In this document: positions 7,840 to 15,217 of the stretch, one piece after another
Numbering within the stretch: position 1 is the first letter of the stretch
Layout: every line of letters starts with the position of its first letter
Assembly: GCA_020630975.1 (NCBI GenBank)
Contig: JAHDID010000059.1
Span: 1 to 34,763, forward strand
DNA: 34,763 nucleotides
Direction: 5' to 3'
Source of the DNA: Verrucomicrobiota bacterium
GTDB taxonomy: Bacteria > Verrucomicrobiota > Verrucomicrobiia > Verrucomicrobiales > DEV007
Translations under genes and position numbers: made by a program
Notes under the pieces: model-generated
The model's input: only the letters and a program-made list of their open reading frames with translations
Told to the model about the DNA's origin: nothing
The model's database searches: none

Positions 7840-9042
7840 TTATCGTGGGACGAAAGCTTCGTGCAAGATCTGGGTAGCAGTGTTGATTTGGTCGCTCGGC
7901 AGCGTCCAGGTGATGCGATGTGGAGAGGAGCAGACTTCTGCCACATCGAGCTTGCTCAGTAGAGAGCAACCCTGGTCGATATAGCTCATGTCTAGGCCGG
8001 CACCGATAGCACTGACAGTACCATAGTCGGTCATGATGTTGACTTTTTCGCTGAAATATTCCTGCAGTTCTGCCACTAGCCGCTCGGTATCGTGAATGTT
8101 TTCAGAGTCGATCACGGCCGATATCAGATCGCCCTCATGCCCGGAGATACTCTGCGAGCGCAGGGGAGCTATCTGCCGCTCGCATAGCCACCGGTAGATA
8201 GCGTGGCTGTTGGGTACCTTGCCCATTAGCCAGTGGATCGAGTGTAAACTGGCGATGCCGACTACGCTGCCCGGTGGGCGGGGAGTGGATTTGCGGACCA
8301 CTGTGCCATCGAGAGTCGGGTCTTCGCCGGGGATGGAGCCGCTGGTAGCTCGGGCGTAGATAGCGATATCGCGTTCGGCGGCGAATTGGACGGCCTCGGC
8401 ATTCAGGACTTTAGCGCCATTTTCAGCCATCTCGAGAGTCTCGTCGTAGGACATCTCGGGTATGCGCTGGGCATCGGGGACTACGCGTGGATCGGTGGTA
8501 TAGACTCCGTCCACGTCGGAGCAGATCTCGCACCACTCCGCATCTAGTGCTGCCGCTAGAGCGACTGCAGTGGTGTCGCTACCGCCTCGGCCTAGGGTGG
8601 TGATCTCGCGTTTGTAGGACATGCCCTGGTAGCCTGCTACGATCACCACATTGCCGCGATCTAGCTCGTCTTGCACGCGGATCGGTCGCACCTCTATGAT
8701 GCGCGCGTCGACGTGGCGATCATTGGTCAGAATGCCGGCCTGCGATCCGGTGAAGCTGATCGCTTGTCCGCCCTGCTCGCGTATGGCCATGCTCAGTAGG
8801 GCCATGGATATCCTCTCGCCAGTGGTGAGCAGCATATCCAGCTCGCGGCGCTCGGGTGCCTGACTGACTTGTTTGGCTAGAGACAGGAGGTCGTCTGTGG
8901 TGTCTGCCATCGCAGATACCACCACCACTACCGAGTGCCCGGCAGCCTGGGTGTCGAGTACACGTCTGGCGACCTGGCGTATTTTCTCAGGGCAGGCTAC
9001 GGAGCTGCCGCCGTATTTTTGGACGACGATGGATGCTGACAT
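7840..9042 (-). CDS. lysC: aspartate kinase
   Basis: Aspartate kinase phosphorylates L-aspartate, the first step towards lysine, methionine, threonine and diaminopimelate. The 400-residue protein has VQKYGGSSV at 7-15, a [14 protein letters not shown] phosphate-binding loop, TTGERIS, the [18 protein letters not shown] substrate/ATP motif near 150-170, and [11 protein letters not shown]. The C-terminal 130 residues are regulatory ACT-type repeats (VDSEN and related segments ending [16 protein letters not shown]), so feedback inhibition is expected. No Shine-Dalgarno sequence precedes the ATG at 9042. It may be read with the amidase gene 86 bases upstream, though there is no functional link beyond the supply of diaminopimelate for peptidoglycan. 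Confidence 0.95.
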   Translation of the reverse strand: MSASIVVQKYGGSSVACPEKIRQVARRVLDTQAAGHSVVVVVSAMADTTDDLLSLAKQVSQAPERRELDMLLTTGERISMALLSMAIREQGGQAISFTGSQAGILTNDRHVDARIIEVRPIRVQDELDRGNVVIVAGYQGMSYKREITTLGRGGSDTTAVALAAALDAEWCEICSDVDGVYTTDPRVVPDAQRIPEMSYDETLEMAENGAKVLNAEAVQFAAERDIAIYARATSGSIPGEDPTLDGTVVRKSTPRPPGSVVGIASLHSIHWLMGKVPNSHAIYRWLCERQIAPLRSQSISGHEGDLISAVIDSENIHDTERLVAELQEYFSEKVNIMTDYGTVSAIGAGLDMSYIDQGCSLLSKLDVAEVCSSPHRITWTLPSDQINTATQILHEAFVPR

Positions 9043-9128
9043 GGGGATTGGTCTGACGAATTTCTAGGTGCTGTTGTTTGACTAGGTGGAGAGTAGGGTC
9101 GGCGGGGGGAAGGAGTGTTTTAGACGGT

Positions 9129-10412
9129 TTATTCCGTCTCTTGGCTGTAGAATTTTGCGAGCCCTGCTGCGACTGCCTCGGCGTATTCTGCCATGATCGA
9201 TGGGCGGCTTTTGCCATTGATCGTGCGCACGCCATCGTAGTCGCCGGCTTGGGCTCGAGCGTAGACATCGGCATTGTTCATCACCCATGGCTCGAAGAAA
9301 ATTACCGGGCAAGTGTAGGAGCGATTGGCTAGCAGATTGCGCGCCCAAAGATAGGGGTGACCATCTACATTCTTTGCCCGAGAGGAGTTGGGAGCATAGC
9401 TGTATGGCGGCAGCCCAGTCTGCTCGGCGAAGACATCGGCCATCACCTTGCCCAGCTCGGCCTCGCGGGTGTGGATACGCTGCAGGATGCGCTCTAGCAT
9501 CTGAAAGCGGTCGCCTTCGTCTAGGACTTCGCCCTTGGTGTAGGCACCGTTTACCAGGATGTGTAAGTGATTCTCCTCGGAGAAATATGGCTCGGTGGGA
9601 GAGGTCCAATTGCCGCTGCCTCCCGAGGCATTGTAGTGCAGGCAGAGGACCATATCTGGCTGGATCTCTTCATTCACCAGGCGTGCGCGATCGACGATTT
9701 CGGCGCGGCGGTAGAAGCGCTTTTCGGCCCATGGTTTCAGTAGAGCGTCGGGCCACTCTGGGTTTAGTTCTTTGTAGCGGTCTAGGTAGTACTCGGTGCG
9801 CTTCTGGGTGACGGGCTCGTTCTTGTCGCGCACCAGCGTTACTTGGGCACCCATGGCCTCCAGCAGTGGTTTTAGGCGCTTGGCAGTGATGAGTGCCATA
9901 CTGCCCTCGCGCACGGCGCGATCGCCGATATTACCGAATTCTCTGCCTTCGACATTGCCGAATTTGCCGCCGATATGCCCAGCATCGATGGCGATGTGTA
10001 GGCTATCCAGTGGCCCTGTGCTCCAGTAGCGCTCGATCTCCTGATCATCTGGGGCATCGCCGGTGCGTAGCTTTAGGATGTAGGTTTCGTTTTCAGTGGT
10101 TTTGATGGTGGCTTGCTCAGGCTCTATCTCGATGACCTCCTGCCAGGTATCGCCTACGGCATAGACATCCTCGATCGCAGTGCGTAGCTCATCGGCAGAT
10201 ATGGTGCCCTGATAGGCGTCGAGCTTGCTCCAGTCGGCCTTGAATCCCCGAGGTGGGTGCTGCAGACCGATCTCCGGTGCTGGAGGGAGAGTCTCCTTAG
10301 GCCCTGGGGCCACCATCACATCGTAGCCGGGGCCACGATCTTTGAAAAAAATGAACCAGAGCAGGGCTGCCAATAGCAGCAGACTAATCAGGAACGGAAT
10401 GACCTTTTTCAT
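9129..10412 (-). CDS. N-acetylmuramoyl-L-alanine amidase (Amidase_3 type), membrane-anchored
   Basis: The 427-residue protein begins with a single hydrophobic segment (about 4-23) that acts as a signal anchor. A region of unclear fold spans about 30-135, followed by an Amidase_3 zinc hydrolase domain. Putative zinc ligands and catalytic residues are His146 (IDAGHIGG), Glu169 (VREGSMAL), His259 (LCLHYNAS) and Glu374 (IFFEPWVMNN), in the family order. Such enzymes cut the amide bond between MurNAc and L-Ala of peptidoglycan. A charged insertion lies between the second and third metal-binding motifs (about 190-255). The ATG at 10412 has a GGAG Shine-Dalgarno sequence buried in an upstream hairpin (see 10417-10440). 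Confidence 0.85.
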   Translation of the reverse strand: MKKVIPFLISLLLLAALLWFIFFKDRGPGYDVMVAPGPKETLPPAPEIGLQHPPRGFKADWSKLDAYQGTISADELRTAIEDVYAVGDTWQEVIEIEPEQATIKTTENETYILKLRTGDAPDDQEIERYWSTGPLDSLHIAIDAGHIGGKFGNVEGREFGNIGDRAVREGSMALITAKRLKPLLEAMGAQVTLVRDKNEPVTQKRTEYYLDRYKELNPEWPDALLKPWAEKRFYRRAEIVDRARLVNEEIQPDMVLCLHYNASGGSGNWTSPTEPYFSEENHLHILVNGAYTKGEVLDEGDRFQMLERILQRIHTREAELGKVMADVFAEQTGLPPYSYAPNSSRAKNVDGHPYLWARNLLANRSYTCPVIFFEPWVMNNADVYARAQAGDYDGVRTINGKSRPSIMAEYAEAVAAGLAKFYSQETE

Positions 10413-10416
10413 AAAC

Positions 10417-10440
10417 TCCAGAAATCTACGGCTTTCTGGA
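10417..10440 (-). promoter_or_regulatory. hairpin sequestering the amidase ribosome-binding site
   Basis: On the minus strand TCCAGAAA and TTTCTGGA are perfect 8-base complements around an 8-base loop. The 3' arm contains most of the CTGGAG Shine-Dalgarno sequence, and the ATG follows only four bases after the stem. Translation of the amidase should therefore depend on opening this stem. The folding is directly visible; the regulatory role is inferred. Confidence 0.55.
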
Positions 10441-10579
10441 TGAATAACGAGGCTTAATATTCAACTTTTCCGAAATTTCGATGAGTGTTCGCCTTTAAAC
10501 GTGGTGAAGGTTTGCCTTTTTTGTTCGGATTTTAAAGAATAGGACGCCATTGAGTAAGACAATTAATTTTTAGGTGAGG

Positions 10580-11302
10580 TTATTCTTTCTCAAAGATGGC
10601 TACAAGTTTTCGACCGTAAAGTACCTTGGGTGAATTCTGAAGTTTTATGAATTTGCTACTACCCCACTTTAGTTTCGTTAGAAGTCTAATTAGAGGGGCT
10701 AGCCACATCCAGAATTTTGAAGAATTCTGAAATTTGTCTGTTTCTATATCGATTAACTTCATTCCAAAGGGTCGAAAAACCCATTGATAGCGATCGATGG
10801 AGAACGGAGAAACATGAGGGCGGTTGTCCGTGAAGTTGTGTTTGCAGAGAGGGCCAAATGAATAAAAATAGCCGGTCATCAGAAACGAAATTCGGGATTT
10901 TAAAGATGATATATTTGGAGTTGTAAATAGAAAACGCCCTCCTTTCTTTAAAACACGGCTTGCTTCCTCAAACATTTTCAAGTGGTCTTCTATATGTTCG
11001 ACAACCTCAACAGCAATAATACCATCTACTGAGTTATCATTAAAGGGCCAAGGCTTGTTTAAATCTACTTCATGACAGACCACGTTTGGTAATTTAAACT
11101 GCTCGGTGTAAAGCTCACAAGCTTCGACTTCGTATCCCGCTTCTAATAGGCGTTTGGATAAAGCGCCTTCGCCAGCGCCAATATCAAGAAGTTTTATTCC
11201 ATTTTTAGGTGGTAAATATTTTTCACAAACTCTTACAGCAAAAGCATGTGTTCCAGGGATTGCGCGCTCTAAAAGTTCGATTTCGGGTTGGTCATTAGAC
11301 AT
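10580..11302 (-). CDS. class I SAM-dependent methyltransferase, AT-rich and probably acquired
   Basis: The 240-residue protein has a Methyltransf_11/UbiG-like fold. Motif I is KLLDIGAGEGALSKRL (about 38-52), the acidic ribose-binding residue lies near VEACELY, motif III-like IIAVEVVEHIEDH is near 95-108, and RVLKKGGRFLFTTPN near 120-134. The C-terminal part resembles methyltransferases of surface-polysaccharide and glycolipid clusters, but no such cluster is present, so the substrate is unknown. One 60-base line inside it (10621-10680) has 22 G/C bases, against 38 in a comparable line of the neighbouring ABC gene (11701-11760). This supports horizontal origin. It has no partner gene and no ribosome-binding site. 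Confidence 0.85.
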   Translation of the reverse strand: MSNDQPEIELLERAIPGTHAFAVRVCEKYLPPKNGIKLLDIGAGEGALSKRLLEAGYEVEACELYTEQFKLPNVVCHEVDLNKPWPFNDNSVDGIIAVEVVEHIEDHLKMFEEASRVLKKGGRFLFTTPNISSLKSRISFLMTGYFYSFGPLCKHNFTDNRPHVSPFSIDRYQWVFRPFGMKLIDIETDKFQNSSKFWMWLAPLIRLLTKLKWGSSKFIKLQNSPKVLYGRKLVAIFEKE

Positions 11303-11353
11303 GGGGCTAGTGATACATTTGCTCGAGTGGTCATCAACTTAATTCATCATTTA

Positions 11354-11455
11354 TTACCACGAGGAAATAAAATAACCAATCGGTAGCAGCACAAAGGCCG
11401 CAAGCAACCCGAGCACTACCTTTACAGGCATGGACATGTCCCGTAGCTTCTTCAT
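11354..11455 (-). CDS. 33-residue single-pass membrane protein downstream of the ABC ATPase
   Basis: A short open frame starts with ATG at 11455, 12 bases after the stop of the ABC ATPase gene on the same strand, and ends at a TAA at 11354. It reads MKKLRDMSMPVKVVLG followed by a hydrophobic stretch (LLAAFVLLPIGYFIS) and SW. The basic N-terminus and one transmembrane helix suggest an inner-membrane microprotein with the N-terminus inside. A weak AAGG lies just before the ATG. Close spacing suggests it belongs to the operon 11354-13740. I recognise no family, and it could be a chance frame. Confidence 0.45.
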   Translation of the reverse strand: MKKLRDMSMPVKVVLGLLAAFVLLPIGYFISSW

Positions 11456-11467
11456 GCCTTAGTCGCT

Positions 11468-12202
11468 TTACCACTTCATCACCCGACTGAGAAATTGCTC
11501 GATCTCGGGAGTGGGCGGATGGTCAAAGAATGCGCTGGCTTGATCGGTTCCTAGTAACTGGCCTTCGGCTAGAAAGGCGACTTGGTCACCAGCGCGCTTG
11601 GCAAAGCCCATTTCATGGGTCGTCAGGATGATTCTCTGGCCATCCTGACGGAGGGTATCGATGACGTCGAGCACTTCGGCTTTCATCTCGGGGTCGAGGG
11701 CTGAGGTGGGCTCGTCGAGCAGTAGCAGTTTGGGCTCGTGGGCCATAGCTCGGGCTAGACCGACTCGCTGCTGCTGACCACCGGAGAGCTGTGTGGGCAT
11801 CTTTTCTGCGTGCTTCTGTAGCCCGAAATGTGTGAGCACCTTTTCGGCTCGGCTGCGGGCTTGGTCCTGATCCTGACCGTGCACCTTTTCCAGAGGTAGG
11901 GTGACGTTTTGGATAGCTGATAGGTGAGGGAAGAGATTGAAGTTTTGGAATAAGAACCCATTCCTGAGGCGAAAGTTTCTCAGCTCCTGTTCGCCACTAC
12001 CTAGTGGCTCGCCATCCCATGTGATCTGCCCAGAGGTCGGTGGCTCTAGGCCGCCGATCAGCCGTAGTAGGGTGGATTTGCCGCCGCCGGATGGCCCGAT
12101 CAGCACGAGCACCCCGACACCGGCTAGAGTCTCCAGCGTGACTGTGTCGACGGCTCGAGTGGTATCGTAGTCTTTGGTGACGGCTGATAGCGAGAGATTC
12201 AT
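11468..12202 (-). CDS. ABC transporter ATP-binding protein, polar amino acid (GlnQ-like) type, without visible partners
   Basis: The 244-residue ATPase has Walker A GPSGGGKST (about 37-45), a Q-loop in FLFQNFNLFPHLSA, the signature LSGGQQQRVGLARAMA, Walker B LLLLDEPTSALDPE and the H-loop TTHEMGFAKRAGD. The EMGFAKRAGDQVAFLAEG segment is typical of polar amino acid importers. No permease or binding protein gene lies nearby, so it is an orphan or works with subunits encoded elsewhere. The ATG overlaps the stop of the upstream gene by four bases (ATGA, 12199-12202), so translation is probably coupled. The segment just before Walker A (TLAGVGVLVL) is unusual for the family. Confidence 0.88.
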   Translation of the reverse strand: MNLSLSAVTKDYDTTRAVDTVTLETLAGVGVLVLIGPSGGGKSTLLRLIGGLEPPTSGQITWDGEPLGSGEQELRNFRLRNGFLFQNFNLFPHLSAIQNVTLPLEKVHGQDQDQARSRAEKVLTHFGLQKHAEKMPTQLSGGQQQRVGLARAMAHEPKLLLLDEPTSALDPEMKAEVLDVIDTLRQDGQRIILTTHEMGFAKRAGDQVAFLAEGQLLGTDQASAFFDHPPTPEIEQFLSRVMKW

Positions 12203-13740
12203 TCCGCAGTGGCTGCTTCGGTTTTGTCTGCAGGAGGTGTGGGTGTCTCCTCGGCTTGAGCAGGGGGCTCTTCCATGGTCAGTAGCGAGTGCCAGATGCG
12301 GTAGATCTCTACGACCTCCATCGATGTCTGAAATGCCTCAGCATCCATCGGTTCGGTGGAGGATTCGCCATCTGCGGCGACGAGGGATAGCTCTAGATTG
12401 TGCAGCACTGGAGTCGCGACCATCAGCAGTTCGACATAGTCGTCTGGCAGGGCGTACCACTCGATAGTCCGATCTGGTGTGCGCAGCCGGTAGGTGGGGG
12501 CGTCGGCTGGGAAGTCCATGTCCAGCGACACGTCACTCGACTTGAGTTTGGTGTTCTCGATGCCTGTTCCTTCGGCATTTTCGTAGTGCGTCTGTAGAAA
12601 CAGTGTCGGCTGGCCAGTCTCGCGCTGGATCGTGAACAATAGCCCCGTGTGTGCGAGTCGGGCGCCGGGATCTGTCACATCGATTGGCCAGTACCAGGTG
12701 TAGACATCGTCGTGCGGATGCCACGCCTGAGCGATGCTGTGGTCCATACGGATGGAGGCTAGCTGATTGCGGCAGGTGGGCGAGAGGGCTGCGATCTGGA
12801 TTTTGCGTTTGTCCCCGCCTGCGAGTCTGAGCTCGACCTGATCGCCGAAAAAAGCGGCCACCTCGGCATTGATTGTTTCGCCAGTCGCCAGCACTTGCCA
12901 GTCGCGAGCTGGTGCGATCGAGCTGGCTTCGGCAGGCTCTTTCATGGCGGGTTTAGATTCTGCTACAGTCAGTCCGGCACGTTGTTTCACCAGAGCGGTG
13001 ACCTCTTCGGCAGACATGTTTTGGAAGACACTCCACCAGGTATGATCGGTGGAGAGTTGATCGAGGCTGCGATAGGCTCTGGCGACTTTTTGGAGAGCAG
13101 TCAGATCGTTGGGTGGAATGTTGATAGGATGCAGACTTTTCGATGTCGACTCTACCAGCAGGCTAGGTCGTCCGCCGCCGGCTATGATGCGGTAAAAACT
13201 GTCGGCCTCCTCATCGAGATAGACTGTCAGGCTTTCCTTGTCTTTGCGATAGGAGACTGCGTCGGCATCGTATGGGGTGCGGATGTAGCCAGAGTCGCTC
13301 CCGGTCAGCACGATCGCTGCGCCCTCGCTGAGGCGTTCGCCATCCAGCGTCAGTCTCAGGGCTAAGCGATTGTTATCCACTTCGGAGTAGATGGTAGCGC
13401 TTATGGAGGGGCGGCCACCAGTCAGATAGGGGCGAAAGGAGTGATGATCCTCCTCCTCATTGTGATGGTGGTGAAAGTCTTTGTCGAAGCGCGATTTCAG
13501 GATCAGCGCCTGATCTTTGCGCGCTAGGGTTTCAGGCTGGATTTTGTAGATATTGCCTCCTCGGATTCGCAGGTAGATGAGATGCGCTTCGCGATCTTTG
13601 CCAAATCTCAGCAGTTCGGCGCGCATTTTCTTGCCATCGCGATTTGTCCAGGTGCGACTGGGAAGCAGCTGGGATAGGGCCGTATCTGGCCATAGTAGAC
13701 TGAGGAATAAGAGGAGAATGAGCGGGCGTAGTGGCGACAT
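12199..13740 (-). CDS. secreted protein with two SHD1-like modules
   Basis: From the ATG at 13740 the protein has 513 residues with a signal peptide (PLRPLILLLFLSLLWPDTALS). Two regions resemble the SHD1-like (Sla1 homology domain 1) module common in Planctomycetes and Verrucomicrobia. One is near residues 27-80 (RTWTNRDGKKMRAELL ... NIYKIQPETLARKDQALI). The second is near 280-335 (DWQVLATGETINAEVAAFFGDQVELRL ... IQIAALSPTCRNQLASI). A His-rich patch lies near 90-99. The rest is not recognised. A TTG 24 bases upstream is a less likely start. A TATACT -10 candidate at 13755-13760 would give a very short 5' UTR. It is translationally coupled to the ABC ATPase. It is probably periplasmic; function unknown. 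Confidence 0.75.
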   Translation of the reverse strand: MSPLRPLILLLFLSLLWPDTALSQLLPSRTWTNRDGKKMRAELLRFGKDREAHLIYLRIRGGNIYKIQPETLARKDQALILKSRFDKDFHHHHNEEEDHHSFRPYLTGGRPSISATIYSEVDNNRLALRLTLDGERLSEGAAIVLTGSDSGYIRTPYDADAVSYRKDKESLTVYLDEEADSFYRIIAGGGRPSLLVESTSKSLHPINIPPNDLTALQKVARAYRSLDQLSTDHTWWSVFQNMSAEEVTALVKQRAGLTVAESKPAMKEPAEASSIAPARDWQVLATGETINAEVAAFFGDQVELRLAGGDKRKIQIAALSPTCRNQLASIRMDHSIAQAWHPHDDVYTWYWPIDVTDPGARLAHTGLLFTIQRETGQPTLFLQTHYENAEGTGIENTKLKSSDVSLDMDFPADAPTYRLRTPDRTIEWYALPDDYVELLMVATPVLHNLELSLVAADGESSTEPMDAEAFQTSMEVVEIYRIWHSLLTMEEPPAQAEETPTPPADKTEAATAE

Positions 13741-13796
13741 CGGTGCGTGAGGGCAGTATAGCAAAGAAAGACTACTAGTGTTGTGAGAAAAACCAT

Positions 13797-13826
13797 TTGC
13801 TTATTGTGCGAAAGGTTTTTTAAATT
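13797..13826 (+). promoter_or_regulatory. candidate promoter for phnD
   Basis: TTGCTT (13797-13802) and TAAATT (13821-13826) are separated by 18 bases. It would start a leader of about 320 bases that includes all structures up to the phnD ATG at 14152. The match to consensus is moderate. Confidence 0.3.
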
Positions 13827-13917
13827 CAGCCGTCGTAAAGTTGTACAGTCTGGTCTGTCGAGATTGTGCGACGCATTCCCATGGCAAAGTCGAGGATACA
13901 ACCCAAACCATTTTTAA

Positions 13918-14069
13918 ACCGATGTTGAAAAGCTCTCTTTTCCGCGTCGGTCTGGCAGCGGTAACTCCAAAAAGCCCGAAGGGGTGCAGCGAACTAGTGC
14001 GCACTTCTGATCAAAGCATGGGCTCCTCAATCTCTCTCCCCGGCAGGCTCTTAAGTCGGGATATTTTTT
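13918..14069 (+). promoter_or_regulatory. structured phnD leader, candidate riboswitch or attenuator
   Basis: A 13-bp hairpin is formed by ACCGATG (13918-13924) with CGTCGGT (13945-13951) and GAAAAG (13927-13932) with CTTTTC (13937-13942), capped by CTCT, with a 2x2 internal loop. Downstream, GGGG (13981-13984) can pair with CCCC (14038-14041), and AGCCC (13973-13977) with GGGCT (14020-14024). The bases CCCGGC (14039-14044) can instead pair with GTCGGG (14055-14060), a stem followed by ATATTTTTT. The competing use of CCC is the usual logic of transcriptional attenuation. It matches no riboswitch class I know. Confidence 0.5.
14039..14069 (+). terminator. terminator-like hairpin in the phnD leader
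   Basis: CCCGGC (14039-14044) pairs with GTCGGG (14055-14060), with one G-U pair and a 10-base loop, followed by ATATTTTTT. It lies 83 bases before the phnD start. It is short and of medium stability, consistent with a conditional terminator. Confidence 0.45.
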
Positions 14070-14151
14070 GTGCCTTCCGAGCGAGGACCGTTTTTCTGTG
14101 TCTTCGCCGTTCTTCCATTTTTTGTACAACAACGAACTAAACAAAAACCAT

Positions 14152-15147
14152 ATGAAAAAACTAAAACAACTCGCCTTCGCGGCATTGTTCCTTACCGGTG
14201 CAGCTTTCCTGCCTAGCTGTAATAATAGTGAAACCACGGCCGATGCACCGGCTGCTGCAGAGAGCGCACCAGCTTCTACTGAAGAGGCGCCAGCAGCTGC
14301 AGAGGCGGCTGCTCCGACCCCAGCTCCTGCGAAAGAGGCTCCAAAGAAGGCTCTCGTGATCTCGGCTATCCCAGACAAAAAGATCTCTGATCAGGCGGCT
14401 AGCTACAAGGCGCTCGCTGACTACCTAGCGAAGACTCTCGACGTCGAGGTGAAGTACGACGTCTCCGAGGACTACCCAGCAGCGGTGACTCGCTTCGCCA
14501 ATGATGAGGTACACCTCATGTGGTTTGGTGGTCTCACAGGTGTCCAGGCCCGTGCCAAAGTCGAGGGCGCTCGTGCTATCGCTCAGGGTGTGGTCGATCC
14601 GATGTACAAGTCCTACTTCATCGCGCACAAGTCCACTGGTCTGAAGAAGTCCGATGAGTTTCCGAAGGAGATCGCTGACATGTCTTTCACATTCGGCTCT
14701 AAGAGCTCCACATCAGGTCGTCTCATGCCGACTTTCTTCATCCAGAAAGAGACAGGCAAGAAGCCTGAGGAGTTTTTCACCAGCGCACCACAGTTCCGCG
14801 CCAAGGGTAGCCACACTGCGACAGCCACTGTGGTCAATGAAGGCTCTGTGCAGGTCGGTGCTCTCAGCTACAAGACATTCGACAAGATGAAGGCCGCAGG
14901 CGACCTGCCAGACTGCGACATCATCTGGGAGACTCCTGGCTACGCAGACTACAACTTCACAGCACACCCATCGCTGGACGAGACATTCGGCGCTGGCTTC
15001 ATCGACAAGCTGCAGAAGGCACTAGTCGACTGTAAAGACGAGAAGGCGCTCGGCGCGATCATGCGCGAAGAGGGGCTCATCCCAGCTAAAAACTCAGACT
15101 TCGATGGCATCGTGAAGGTGGCTAAGGAGCTGGAGTTCATCAGATAA
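14152..15147 (+). CDS. phnD: PhnD-like ABC transporter substrate-binding lipoprotein (oxyanion type)
   Basis: The 331-residue lipoprotein has a lipobox ending LPSC (Cys22) and then an Ala/Pro/Glu-rich linker (about 25-65). The binding domain begins KALVISAIPDKKISDQ and contains EVHLMWFGGLTGVQAR and TFGSKSSTSGRLMP. These two motifs match the PhnD-related subfamily usually annotated as putative selenate binding proteins rather than classical alkylphosphonate binders, so the ligand may be phosphonate, phosphite, selenate or another oxyanion. It would capture the ligand in the periplasm for PhnC and PhnE. Reading from 14068 would add a non-signal-like extension; the ATG at 14152 gives a clean signal peptide. 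A terminator lies between it and phnC, consistent with more binding protein than ATPase. Confidence 0.88.
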   Translation: MKKLKQLAFAALFLTGAAFLPSCNNSETTADAPAAAESAPASTEEAPAAAEAAAPTPAPAKEAPKKALVISAIPDKKISDQAASYKALADYLAKTLDVEVKYDVSEDYPAAVTRFANDEVHLMWFGGLTGVQARAKVEGARAIAQGVVDPMYKSYFIAHKSTGLKKSDEFPKEIADMSFTFGSKSSTSGRLMPTFFIQKETGKKPEEFFTSAPQFRAKGSHTATATVVNEGSVQVGALSYKTFDKMKAAGDLPDCDIIWETPGYADYNFTAHPSLDETFGAGFIDKLQKALVDCKDEKALGAIMREEGLIPAKNSDFDGIVKVAKELEFIR

Positions 15148-15165
15148 TTTTCCTTATCTTTCCAT

Positions 15166-15200
15166 CCTCTCCGCCACTGCGCGGAGGGGATTTCTTTTTT
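15166..15200 (+). terminator. intrinsic terminator between phnD and phnC
   Basis: CCTCTCCGC (15166-15174) pairs with GCGGAGGGG (15181-15189), with one T-G pair, around CACTGC, followed by ATTTCTTTTTT. It is 18 bases after the phnD stop and 17 before the phnC start. Partial read-through would give stoichiometric excess of the binding protein, as in many ABC operons. Confidence 0.85.
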
Positions 15201-15217
15201 GCCTATACTTGGTTGTC

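Larger units (their letters stand above)
13741..14151. other. 411-base divergent intergenic region before phnD
   Basis: This is the longest stretch without a gene. It holds a minus-strand -10 candidate TATACT (13755-13760), a plus-strand promoter candidate (13797-13826), two copies of ATTGTGCGA (13803-13811 and 13864-13872), a long leader hairpin (13918-13951), a region with mutually exclusive pairings (13973-14060) and a terminator-like stem followed by a T-tract (14039-14069). A plus-strand frame through it shows no protein-like features. Confidence 0.7.

Noticed and set aside
9122-9139. AGACGG/CCGTCT inverted repeat at the end of the amidase gene as a terminator
   Set aside because: The stem overlaps the stop codon and no T-tract follows on the minus strand.
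9287-9811. Plus-strand frame of 174 residues opposite the amidase gene
   Set aside because: Arg/Cys-rich composition typical of shadow frames; the opposite strand carries intact zinc-ligand motifs.
13981-14022. Resemblance to a TPP riboswitch (GGGGTGC and CTGATC-like words)
   Set aside because: The essential CTGAGA core and the second conserved helix are missing, so I do not call it TPP.
13841-14140. Plus-strand open frame of 99 residues in the phnD leader
   Set aside because: It crosses the hairpins, has no ribosome-binding site or protein-like composition, and starts with a non-ATG codon. RNA structure explains the region better.
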